From contig CAYGWJ010000073.1 in the NCBI GenBank assembly GCA_964353405.1, positions 1-53,851 of the forward strand: 53,851 nt of DNA, read 5' to 3'. Origin of the DNA: JBGLNJ01 sp964353405. Its GTDB lineage: Bacteria > Chloroflexota > Anaerolineae > Fen-1058. This document shows positions 17,501-23,109 of the stretch, piece after piece. Position 1 is the stretch's first letter, and each line of letters starts with the position of its first letter. The notes below the pieces were generated by a model, which did no database searches, had not been told where the DNA came from, and saw only the letters and a list, made by a program, of their open reading frames with translations. Both the position numbers and the translations under genes were made by a program.

Positions 17501-17962
17501 GCCGCCGGGGGGCGGGTCCAGTATCGGGCACAGATGCGCGCTGACCAACTGGCGGTCCTGACGCTGGTGAGCTTGAGCGGCGACGCGGACCTGTATGTCT
17601 GGAAGCCGCGCGCCGGACTCAAGCCCCACTATTACAGCAACGCCGTGCCAGGGGCCGGGGGGCTGGGCGCAGATAGCGTGGCGTTCTATGCGCCTGAAGA
17701 AGGCCTGTACGTGATCGAGGTCGAGGCCGCCACCGACGCCAACTATCGCCTGGTCACTGCCGGCGATATCGCCAGCATGGGCCTGCTGGCCCAGGCGCAG
17801 GACGAGGCGCTGCCCGCCAGCACGCACCTCTCGCTGGCGGATAAAGAGCGCCCGGCGCATCCGCTCACGCTGACCACACCCTTTAGCGCGGGGGGCAGCG
17901 AAGAATTGCCCGCAACGCCAGCAGTGCCATACCGGTACTATTTCCCGATAGTCTACAAGTAA
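11573..17962 (+). CDS. Giant secreted multidomain protein (2129 residues)
   Basis: The protein begins with a signal peptide (residues 1-30) and a proline-alanine linker (to about 80). Then come a beta/gamma-crystallin-like unit (158-258, VYFYENNNYGGWC and QSLRVGK), a beta-propeller-like region, and four calcium-type FG-GAP/VCBS loops (about 705-960; DVDQDGDDE, DLDGDGKKN, DVDSDGMEE, DADGDGRAE). A strand-rich stretch with serine/threonine alternation follows (about 1265-1330), then Ig-like domains (about 1390-1570), a DUF11 domain (about 1700-1800) and a PPC-like domain near the end (about 1965-2065). It ends in YRYYFPIVYK, a type of ending also seen internally in the second giant protein. ATG 11573 follows AAAGGAG. 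It is likely exported and surface-attached; adhesion, matrix or toxin roles are all possible. Confidence 0.85.
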   Translation: MKRSTVNRISYSIVLAALLLSAVAPASVAPAATPVPSPAPLPAAPLPQAPPAEPPEPAPPAAPASAAPAAPPAQVEEAGQVSPAKPASPGSVPCANPPPQDIIPMGQDLELILGPFNNTTTRQITQTRNLVQPYAMSYLGPHTTATSNACTSNGPKPEEVYFYENNNYGGWCTVLTPGQYPRAIVDFPIRYIGNNMQSLRVGKNVVVTAWRYEQYTGSSRTFYSGEQLDHLGPEIPTDPCWATLCNNQANSAKVWVRPEVTGTVSAAALGTDSNIVLMKSVGGTLNAPTVELASMTWDAHNGWSSIVHHPITTTAGGSTLIPYGNPVVAVLLRDPIFFVRTGPTTSQNQLAFNVAKSTWSYLPDSSTSSGVITNAYSDPAVVVPDINHVKVFYRDVPTTTNGSIFMSQWDSNVGWSRTPINLGKPSGTYFVSEVNAVTRDENHVAVFAIGNDQALYVKEWSSLYKPDWSDTTWVQLMTGINKAQKPAVTSRHAGNVVVMALGATAVGGGYQPYYREWNAASYTDNVGTPRGWNTVQTPGGGLTSVGLVATGVDEMWAYGVSSANRVFVNKWTECSAANCFAGWSPGLGMNYMGLWSSGQVVAAVAGRPYDVMWYGRNTSNKVEVAQMTNVGAALNVTTEANYSWGMPRAQVIATVNARTVWVSLYRNGATNWYIDAKDTDAWTGTRRTATTTELPPTSTDTNKVSVAAGDVDQDGDDEVVVSTLDEAGHKITTRVYELTVSGSSVTAITEIANDIADYGAGVTLSDVNVDVGDLDGDGKKNEIAIAANRPGYAQVKIRVEQYLTTTTTLVDLADAAPDMTWQLDDVEMSVARVDDAGYEHIVVAAWTSDVGVGQIRAFALDRANATVTLAHAVDLGTYTGATGAYSTALATGDVDSDGMEEAVYSYATIIRAQSLESASNSTDPIDDMSGPVYGVSANDAGRSLAVGDADGDGRAEIVYNAGSTGWTGLLKLMDPSNATGLHVVGQASATPGVPLLADLDNDSFVATYVPNSCQEAWDARVVGVANSQPMYFKSDGGGWQDTGGGMAKGTGVITATEDGWSTSYGASLEIGLKQSWNTPILAIKLGEIRASVTEEALWKFGGGTEREHSTSAADGFEYSPPWEVPEHRTSHGAVCYSNTKYRCMAYSLVRANSTYTNPVKTCVPVIGAGSANLTCVSIEDWYSTDPAIGIRDALGGSWVPVGHHPVGQPDTVSYDLNVANNYPVAPSRFGLPAGLNRDLIWWRRTSPTDIGATSTGGCQTWEVEKTNSESSITSGGFEENTKVSFGADVFVFTFDASFTRGSGTEWSSKVGWEDKLSFSGRFCPYAAACPSSTCRPYSVVPYVYHATARTLAGATYSYLEQDYYRVPLALASEAAAQEAPAAVGLTPQEPVITSPTHPNPDTWYPADTVTFNWAQPPGDPARVIGYRWMLDELPLGSPGAMEVLTTTQTYRNVPDGVYYLHVLAVGDTGEYSPIAHRAFRVDMGAPKVAFAPIPSQPDGMNGWYNTPITFAVTATDLNGSGVKSIETSSDGTTWLSYTPLYVAADTPGRTLWARATDNLGHVSDIVSTTFKLDQTPPSVRDSDRYGLSYARIITDEVGNAQLVLGGALSDTLSGRLQVEVKAGETGEWNAISAVGDLPMPPGNWFTDTTMTSLQWMYTPTFEIRGAYPLYVRGVDMAGNYGHYYSNTLIMPGGCFWWDPVDVPALDESRVSVSPHQAKPGDVVAFTVAARDSGYQEAQYLITDTVPAGLTVLPGSITDGGQYDAATRQIVWTLHAAWPGQTRYLFFKATVDSATTTAALENQLDLMAYWPWDRTCDSRVPPEPARHYYSSTTTLTVLPGAAMRASAAAATSSPTAPQIINAAVVEGDIVGDPDVTLLVNASPEARYLYVREWVWNGALATWSQAHESGWVPFEAATGFVVSQDNIGKYGRYDWTLSEGDGIKYLGLWVADADGQTSNLNEGNLIHTNLLSAGGQQLAAGGRVQYRAQMRADQLAVLTLVSLSGDADLYVWKPRAGLKPHYYSNAVPGAGGLGADSVAFYAPEEGLYVIEVEAATDANYRLVTAGDIASMGLLAQAQDEALPASTHLSLADKERPAHPLTLTTPFSAGGSEELPATPAVPYRYYFPIVYK

Positions 17963-17975
17963 CGCAGTGATTGAA

Positions 17976-18015
17976 CCCACCCGCCGGCCCCTGCGGCCTG
18001 CGGCTGGCGGGTGGG
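17976..18015 (+). promoter_or_regulatory. Stem-loop between the giant gene and the RiPP precursor
   Basis: CCCACCCGCC (17976-17985) pairs with GGCGGGTGGG (18006-18015) around a GC-rich loop. No T-run follows, so it may attenuate or protect the message and let some transcription reach the small gene. Confidence 0.5.
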
Positions 18016-18053
18016 AAGGGTCATTCTTCACGATCGAGAAGGAGGCAAGGATA

Positions 18054-18290
18054 ATGAGTGCAGAACAAGTCAAGGCTTTTCTCAAATGGATCGAGGACGC
18101 CAAGCTTCGAGCGGCCTTTCAAGCCGCTAAGCCCGAGGCCCAGCGCGCAATGTTGAAGAAGGCCGGGCTGGATATTTCGCTGGAACAAGCTCTGGCGGCC
18201 ATGAAAGGCGAGCGAGAACTGGCCGACCAGGAGCTGGACAAGGTCGCCGGAGGAGATGGCATCGTCCGGCCGCCGCCTCCGCCCGAGTGA
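18054..18290 (+). CDS. Nif11-type RiPP precursor peptide
   Basis: The 78-residue peptide has the features of a Nif11-family leader: MSAEQVKAFLKWIEDAKLRA at the start, a helical middle, and ELADQELDKVAGG just before the core, giving a double-glycine cleavage site at residues 66-67. The remaining core is only 11 residues, DGIVRPPPPPE, with five prolines and no cysteine, serine or threonine to be crosslinked. A strong AAGGAGG stands before ATG 18054. No modification enzyme, peptidase-transporter or immunity gene is nearby, so the maturation machinery must be elsewhere or lost. It follows the giant secreted protein, possibly on the same transcript. The leader type is secure; that a mature natural product forms is not. 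Confidence 0.75.
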   Translation: MSAEQVKAFLKWIEDAKLRAAFQAAKPEAQRAMLKKAGLDISLEQALAAMKGERELADQELDKVAGGDGIVRPPPPPE

Positions 18291-18350
18291 GCCGATCCAC
18301 GGTAGGCGCGCGGTCACACTCGCGCTGCCGCGGTGAGGATAATTACAAGA

Positions 18351-18395
18351 CAAGGTCTCCTGATTGACGCACGCAAGCTCAGTCAGGAGACCTTG
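18351..18395. terminator. Bidirectional hairpin between convergent genes
   Basis: CAAGGTCTCCTGA pairs with TCAGGAGACCTTG (13 bp, 19-base loop). It lies between the plus-strand precursor gene and the minus-strand peroxidase. No long T-run follows on either side. Confidence 0.6.
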
Positions 18396-18423
18396 GAGTC
18401 AACAAACCGGCCTGTTGTTCAAC

Positions 18424-18933
18424 CTACTTGGCGGCCTGCCTGAGGGCCTGGAGCGCTGCGTCGTAATTCGGATGGCTGGAAATTTCGGGCACGTATTCGA
18501 CATGGCGCACCATCCCAGCCTTGTCCACCACGAACACCGCGCGTCCTGTCACGCGGCGCTCCTTGAGATGCACGCCGTATGCGTCCGAGAACCCCAGGGT
18601 CTTGTGATCGGAAAGCGTTATCACGTTTTCCAGTCCAGAAGCGCCACACCACCGTTTTTGCGTGAACGGCAAATCGGCGCTGATGGTCAGCACGACCACC
18701 TCGCCGCTCAACCTGGTCGCCTCCTCGTTGAACTTGTGCGTCTGCGCATCGCAGATGCCCGTCTCCAGCGAGTACACCACATTGATCAGCCGCGCCTTGC
18801 CAGCATAGTCAGACAACTTGACGGTGGACCAGTCGTTCGCGGTCAACTCGGCATCGGGCGCAACATCACCCACCTTCACCGGATTGCCCGTCAGCGTAAA
18901 GGGACTGCCTTTGATTGTAATTGCGCGTTCCAT
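18424..18933 (-). CDS. tpx: Thiol peroxidase (atypical 2-Cys peroxiredoxin)
   Basis: The 169-residue protein is a Tpx-type peroxiredoxin that reduces hydrogen peroxide and alkyl hydroperoxides using thioredoxin. The peroxidatic cysteine is Cys61 in SLETGICDAQTHKFNEEA and the resolving cysteine is Cys96 in KRWCGASGLENV, a spacing close to that of E. coli Tpx (Cys61, Cys95). The N-terminus (ITIKGSPFTLTGNPVKVGD) is also typical. The usual TPVC before the active site is TGIC here, which is a mild variant. ATG 18933 has AAAGGAG at good distance. It has its own promoter, divergent from the tat operon. Confidence 0.93.
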   Translation of the reverse strand: MERAITIKGSPFTLTGNPVKVGDVAPDAELTANDWSTVKLSDYAGKARLINVVYSLETGICDAQTHKFNEEATRLSGEVVVLTISADLPFTQKRWCGASGLENVITLSDHKTLGFSDAYGVHLKERRVTGRAVFVVDKAGMVRHVEYVPEISSHPNYDAALQALRQAAK

Positions 18934-18964
18934 CTTTATCTCCTTTGTTTTCAAGGTTGAGGTG

Positions 18965-18993
18965 ATTCTAGCATCGAGAGGTGTCTGCGTCAA
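18965..18993 (-). promoter_or_regulatory. Promoter of tpx
   Basis: On the minus strand: TTGACG (18993-18988), 17-base spacer, TAGAAT (18970-18965). The distance to the start codon is about 30 bases. Confidence 0.65.
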
Positions 18994-19027
18994 TGCGCTA
19001 AAAGCATTCCTGCGCTCACCGACAGCA

Positions 19028-19056
19028 TTGACACGTTTGCCATTCGGATTTAGAAT
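19028..19056 (+). promoter_or_regulatory. Promoter of the tat operon
   Basis: TTGACA (19028-19033), a 17-base spacer and TAGAAT (19051-19056), close to consensus. It is back to back with the tpx promoter and shares the same -10 sequence. Confidence 0.7.
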
Positions 19057-19132
19057 CAGTTACCGATTGCTTGTTCATCAAGCGTGTAGAATGTTCCACC
19101 GTACTAAAGCTGCATTGAGAAGGAGAAGAAAT

Positions 19133-19318
19133 ATGCTACCTCATTTAGGGCCTACGGAGTTGATCATCATCCTGGTGATCATTATCGTCCTCTTTGGTGC
19201 TGGACGTATCAGCAAAATTGCGGGTGAGCTGGGTCAGGGCATCCGCGAGTTCCGCAAGGGCCTGTCGTCGGAAGAAGAGAAAAAGGCCGCTGAGGAGAAA
19301 AAAGACAAGGAAAGCTAA
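19133..19318 (+). CDS. tatA: Twin-arginine translocase subunit TatA
   Basis: The 61-residue protein has the TatA plan: a short N-terminus with GPTELIIILV, one membrane helix (residues 9-21), the FGAGRI hinge (FGxxK-like; here with R), an amphipathic helix (SKIAGELGQGIREFRKGL) and a charged tail. TatA polymerises to form the pore for folded proteins with twin-arginine signals. ATG 19133 follows AAGGAG; the longer frame upstream is not coding. It is the first gene of the tatA-tatC-tatB-like operon. Confidence 0.93.
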   Translation: MLPHLGPTELIIILVIIIVLFGAGRISKIAGELGQGIREFRKGLSSEEEKKAAEEKKDKES

Positions 19319-19324
19319 CCCGGC

Positions 19325-20119
19325 ATGACCACAACTTCATCGGCCGGAAAACCCAAAAAGCGGTCCTGGCTCGACTATATCCGCGCGTTCGGACGCGCGC
19401 ACCAAAAAGCCAAGAGTCAGCTTGATAACTCCATGCCGCTGCTGGAGCACCTCGAAGAGTTGCGGCAGAGGCTCTTCAAAGCCTTTGCCGCTCTTGTTGT
19501 CGCCACCGGTATAAGCTTCATCTTCGCCGGGCAATTGGTGGACATCCTGGCTGCGCCCATCGGCGGACGCAAGGCGCTGGTCTCGATCGAAGTCACCGAG
19601 AATATGTCCATCTTTATGCGCGTCTCGATGCTGAGTGGCTTTGTGCTGGCGATGCCGGTGATTGTGTATCAAGTCGTCCGTTTTGTCCTGCCCGGTCTCA
19701 CCGACCGAGAAAGACGGTGGCTGCTTCTCGCTGTGCCCTTTGCCAGCCTGTTGTTTGTTGTCGGCGTCTTTTTTACCTGGTACATCATGCTGCCGGAGGC
19801 GCTGCCATTCCTGATGAACTTTTTGGGCATCACCACCCAGGTCCGTCCCAACAACTATTTCGAGTTTGCCACCTCGCTCATGTTCTGGATCGGTCTGGCT
19901 TTTGAGATGCCGCTGGTCATCATGTTCCTGGCCAAGCTTGGATTTGTCAAAGCCAGTCAATTGATCAAGTATTGGCGGCATGCCGTCGTGGTCATGGCCA
20001 TTGTCGCAGCCGTCGTCACGCCCACCATTGATCCCTTTAACATGAGCCTCGTCATGCTGCCCCTGGGAGGGTTGTACGTGATCAGTATTGTCCTGGCCAC
20101 GATTGCAGGCAAGGGCTAA
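19325..20119 (+). CDS. tatC: Sec-independent translocase TatC
   Basis: The 264-residue protein is the multi-spanning receptor of the Tat system. It has the family start MPLLEHLEELRQRLFKAF (about residues 37-54), six membrane helices, the first extracellular loop with VTENMSIFMRVS, the PGLTDRERR loop and the proline-containing last part (VVTPTIDPFNM). It begins six bases after tatA and ends one base before the tatB-like gene. The N-terminal 35-residue charged extension is longer than in E. coli. Confidence 0.95.
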   Translation: MTTTSSAGKPKKRSWLDYIRAFGRAHQKAKSQLDNSMPLLEHLEELRQRLFKAFAALVVATGISFIFAGQLVDILAAPIGGRKALVSIEVTENMSIFMRVSMLSGFVLAMPVIVYQVVRFVLPGLTDRERRWLLLAVPFASLLFVVGVFFTWYIMLPEALPFLMNFLGITTQVRPNNYFEFATSLMFWIGLAFEMPLVIMFLAKLGFVKASQLIKYWRHAVVVMAIVAAVVTPTIDPFNMSLVMLPLGGLYVISIVLATIAGKG

Positions 20120-20120
20120 G

Positions 20121-20645
20121 ATGGAAAGCTTTTTTGGCATCGGCGGTCCTGAACTGCTGTTGATCCTGGTTCTGGCAACCATTGTCCTGGGCCCGCTCAA
20201 CATGATCAAGATGGCCCGCCAGTTTGGCATCCTGATGCGCGACCTGCGGAATTACTACAATTCTCTCACAGCAAACCTGAGCCAGGAACTGGGTGACCTG
20301 GCCGAGTTGCAGGATACGCTGCGCGGACAAGTCAGCGCCGCCCTCCCCAAGCCGGAAGAGTTGCAGGTTGCTGTGCCGGACCTGATGGCCGAAGCTCAAC
20401 AAGCGTTGAACACATCCGCGCCGAATCAGCCTGCGGTTGAATCGAGCGAGCCAGCCACTCCGGACGTTGAAGCAACAACGCCAGCCCAGATTGGGGCAAG
20501 CCCTGGCGAGCCTGGCACTTTCGAGCCGGCAGAACCGGAAGCCGTCCAGGTTGTTCCAACCGAAGAGTCCGGCAGTCAGCCCCAGGAGCCGGAACAAGCC
20601 CAAACGGCGCCGGCTTCAGCAGACAGTTCAGAAGCCAACTCTTGA
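20121..20645 (+). CDS. tatB: TatA/TatB-like translocase subunit
   Basis: The 174-residue protein starts with FFGIGGPELLLILVLATIVL (one membrane helix), a proline/asparagine hinge (GPLNMIKMARQFG) and a long amphipathic helix (RDLRNYYNSLTANLSQELGD), then a disordered proline-glutamate-alanine tail from about residue 95. The glutamate in the first helix (GPELL) is the TatB mark. TatB binds twin-arginine signals together with TatC. ATG 20121 begins one base after the tatC stop codon, so translation is coupled. The acidic tail is long compared with most TatB proteins. Confidence 0.85.
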   Translation: MESFFGIGGPELLLILVLATIVLGPLNMIKMARQFGILMRDLRNYYNSLTANLSQELGDLAELQDTLRGQVSAALPKPEELQVAVPDLMAEAQQALNTSAPNQPAVESSEPATPDVEATTPAQIGASPGEPGTFEPAEPEAVQVVPTEESGSQPQEPEQAQTAPASADSSEANS

Positions 20646-20649
20646 AAGG

Positions 20650-20671
20650 CGAGCCAAGTGGCTCGTTTTTT
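20650..20671 (+). terminator. Rho-independent terminator of the tat operon
   Basis: CGAGCC pairs with GGCTCG around a four-base loop (AAGT), followed by six T (20666-20671). Confidence 0.85.
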
Positions 20672-20685
20672 GTCAGCGGTGACTG

Positions 20686-21879
20686 GTGAACATTGTCATG
20701 GTCGGCCCATTTGCCTTCACGCCCAAAGGCACGGTCAGTGTGAGGGCGTTCTTTGCGGCGCGCGCGCTCGTCAAGCGCGGGCATCGAGTCACCCTCATCA
20801 TGCCACCGCACGACAACCTGGCCGATTCGGGCCGCGAGTGGGTACGTGACGGCGTGCAACTGGTGAACATGGTCATCCGCCGCGTCACGCCCATCACGCC
20901 GCTGACGGTTTCACTGGCGATGGTGCGCTGCGCGTTGGCGCTCAAGCCGGATGTGATTCACGTCTGGAAGCCCATCGGTTACAGCGGGCTGGCGGGACAT
21001 TTCCTGTCCGAGTCTTGTCGCGTCCCGCTCGTGCTTGACCACGACGACTGGGAAGGGCGCGGCGGCTGGGCCGACATCAATCCCTACCCACGCTTGTGGC
21101 GAGGGTTTTTCATCCGGCAAGAAGTGGACACCCTGCGGCGCGCACGCACGATCACCGTCGCCAGCCGGACGTTGCAGACGCAAGTGTGGGGCATGGGTAT
21201 CCACCCGGCGCGCGTGTTTTACGTCCCCAACGGCCCGGATGAATGGCTCAAGACAAGGCCAGAAGAATCGGCCGCCAGGCGCGCGCAGATTCGCGCCGAG
21301 TTGGGAGTGGGCGAGGGCAGGCTGGCGATCTACACGGGACAGATTCCGCACGGCAACGACCTTGATCAGGCGCTCTATGCGGTGGAAAAAGCGTTGCCGC
21401 ACTGCCCCGATTTGCGGCTCGCTATCCTGGGCTCCGGCGGCGGATTGCCCGCCTTGCGCGCGGAGGTGGCGAGGCGCGGGCTGGAACGTGTTGTGATTCT
21501 CAATGACAGATGGATGGATCACTCGCTCGTGCCCGATTACGTGGCGGCCGCCGATCTGGCGATTTACCCTTATCGAGACACCCTCGTCAATCGAGCCAAG
21601 TGCTCGGCCAAGATCATTGATTACATGGCGATGGGTCTGCCCATCGTCGCCAGCCGCGTGGGCCAGAACGTGGAATACATCGAACATGGCGTGAGCGGCT
21701 TGCTCGCCGAGCCGGGCGATGCCGATTCGTTCGCGCAAATGATGCTGGCCGTACTGGCCGATCCGCACAAGGCCAAGGCAATGGGGCAAGCCGCGCGCGA
21801 GCGTGTGTGGTCCAGATTCGATTGGGACAAGTTGGTGGAGACGGTGGAAGCGGCATACCAATATGCAGGATGCAAGTAG
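20686..21879 (+). CDS. Glycosyltransferase family 4 (GT-B fold)
   Basis: The 397-residue protein has two Rossmann-like halves. The first begins with NIVMVGPFAF and the glycine region PKGTVSVRAFFAARAL, and the second carries the nucleotide-sugar site KIIDYMAMGLPIVASRVG with EYIEHGVSGLL. The pattern is that of GT4 retaining glycosyltransferases acting on cell-surface glycans or glycolipids. The start is a GTG at 20686 with a weak ribosome site, directly after the tat terminator. The usual EX7E first glutamate is replaced by aspartate (IIDYMAMG), a variation seen in some GT4 enzymes. Acceptor and sugar are unknown. The 3' end overlaps the VanZ frame and a word-repeat. Confidence 0.88.
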   Translation: MNIVMVGPFAFTPKGTVSVRAFFAARALVKRGHRVTLIMPPHDNLADSGREWVRDGVQLVNMVIRRVTPITPLTVSLAMVRCALALKPDVIHVWKPIGYSGLAGHFLSESCRVPLVLDHDDWEGRGGWADINPYPRLWRGFFIRQEVDTLRRARTITVASRTLQTQVWGMGIHPARVFYVPNGPDEWLKTRPEESAARRAQIRAELGVGEGRLAIYTGQIPHGNDLDQALYAVEKALPHCPDLRLAILGSGGGLPALRAEVARRGLERVVILNDRWMDHSLVPDYVAAADLAIYPYRDTLVNRAKCSAKIIDYMAMGLPIVASRVGQNVEYIEHGVSGLLAEPGDADSFAQMMLAVLADPHKAKAMGQAARERVWSRFDWDKLVETVEAAYQYAGCK

Positions 21880-21960
21880 CAGGACGCGCGAGGCAAGAGG
21901 CAGGACGCAAGTCGCAGGGAACATACAGCACGGATGGTCGGTCGTTCGTCGTTGGTCATT
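21863..21960. repeat. Word-repeat blocks (GCAGGACGCAAGTCGCAGG and TCGGTCGTTCGTCGTTGGTC)
   Basis: Two consecutive themes: 'gcaggatgcaagtagcaggacgc' variants at the end of the glycosyltransferase gene, then 'ggtcggtcgttcgtcgttggtca' variants. They encode the last residues of the glycosyltransferase and the first ones of the VanZ protein. Confidence 0.65.
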
Positions 21961-22279
21961 TGTCATTCTGTGGATGGGAGTGATCTTTTGGTTTTCGGCC
22001 CAGCCCAAAGAGGCCCTGAATTTCGGGCAGAGCACGCTGATGAGCAAACTGGCGCACGTGACCGAGTACGCCATCCAAGGCTGGCTCATCCAGTGGGCGC
22101 GCGGCGGGCGCAATAGGCAGCGCGTGGGGTGGTCGTCGTGGCTGATAGCGGCGCTCTACGCGGCGACCGACGAGTTACACCAGTCATTCACGCCCGGCCG
22201 CACGCCGTCGGTGACGGACGTGATGATTGATTCATTCGGTGCGGCCATTGGAGTGGGGCTGGCACTCTGGCGCAGTTGA
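21863..22279 (+). CDS. VanZ-family membrane protein
   Basis: The protein (138 residues from ATG 21863) carries the VanZ pattern: a membrane helix (FVILWMGVIFWFSAQP), KLAHVTEYAIQGWL, then YAATDELHQSFTPGRTPSVT and DVMIDSFGAAIGVGLAL. VanZ proteins are small membrane proteins of poorly known function; the teicoplanin-resistance VanZ gave the family its name. The first 25 or so residues come from repeat sequence, so the true start is uncertain, although no better start codon precedes the first helix. It overlaps the glycosyltransferase gene by 17 bases, and converges with scpA. Confidence 0.8.
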   Translation: MQDASSRTREARGRTQVAGNIQHGWSVVRRWSFVILWMGVIFWFSAQPKEALNFGQSTLMSKLAHVTEYAIQGWLIQWARGGRNRQRVGWSSWLIAALYAATDELHQSFTPGRTPSVTDVMIDSFGAAIGVGLALWRS

Positions 22280-22297
22280 CGGCGACAAGCCCTCGCT

Positions 22298-23107
22298 CTA
22301 CTCTCCATTCTCTACATTCTGCGCCTCCTCGCCGTCCTCCTCCTCACCGAACTCGGCATCGTCCATGAAGATGGGCGTTGCGCCCACAGCTTCTGCCCCA
22401 CGTCGGATGATAATGTCCCCAAACAATCGCTCCTGCATCACCTCGATGCGGCGGCGCCGGGCCAGTTCCAACACGGCCAGGAAGGTGACAGCGATCTCTA
22501 CTCGCGAGCGGCGCTGCAACAACTGCGTAAAGCTGATCTGCGATTGAGACTCTAGCCTCCGCTCGATCAGCGCAATCTGGTCGCGGATGGTGATGGTCAA
22601 CGGCTTGACCACATTGCCCACGGGCGGCAAGGGTTCCGCCACAGCCAGCGCTCGCCGCACTGCCGCCAGCAAGTCCTCAACGGTGATGCCCGTCAGGTCC
22701 ACGTGGGTCACTTCAATCTTGAGTGGCGGAGCCAGCCGGATAAAACTTCGCAGCCCTTCCGCCTCGCGCTGGCCTAATCCCTTGGCGACCTCTTTGAATT
22801 GCTTGTAAGCCAAAAGCTGGCGCACCAAATCATCACCCACGTCGTCTTCCACCTCGATGCTGGGCGGGCGAGGCAAGAGCGCCTGCGACTTGATCAGAAT
22901 CAGCTTGGCCGCAATCACCAGAAAATCAGCGAGCTGATCTACGATGAGGTTTTCCAGCAGGCTCATATAAGTGATATATTGCTCGGTCACTGCCGCCAGC
23001 GACACGGCTGTGATGTCTAGCTCCTCGCGCTCAATGAGGTAGAGCAGCAAGTCGAGCGGGCCTTCAAAGATGGGCAGCTTGACCTGATAGGCTTCGGGCC
23101 GAGGCAT
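22298..23107 (-). CDS. scpA: Segregation and condensation protein A
   Basis: The 269-residue kleisin links the Smc heads in bacterial condensin. The N-terminal domain shows the standard start (YQVKLPIFEGPLDLLLYLIE), ELDITAVSLAAVTEQYITYM and the helix ADFLVIAAKLILIKSQALLP. The C-terminal winged helix (VEIAVTFLAVLELARRRRIE) binds the Smc head. Its ATG at 23107 lies two bases after the kinase stop (TTGACCATG), so it is the last gene of the GT-C, zinc-ribbon, kinase, scpA operon. scpB, commonly next to scpA, is not in the window. The acidic C-terminus (EEEDGEEAQNVENGE) is partly made of repeat-like sequence. Confidence 0.95.
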   Translation of the reverse strand: MPRPEAYQVKLPIFEGPLDLLLYLIEREELDITAVSLAAVTEQYITYMSLLENLIVDQLADFLVIAAKLILIKSQALLPRPPSIEVEDDVGDDLVRQLLAYKQFKEVAKGLGQREAEGLRSFIRLAPPLKIEVTHVDLTGITVEDLLAAVRRALAVAEPLPPVGNVVKPLTITIRDQIALIERRLESQSQISFTQLLQRRSRVEIAVTFLAVLELARRRRIEVMQERLFGDIIIRRGAEAVGATPIFMDDAEFGEEEDGEEAQNVENGE

Positions 23108-23109
23108 GG

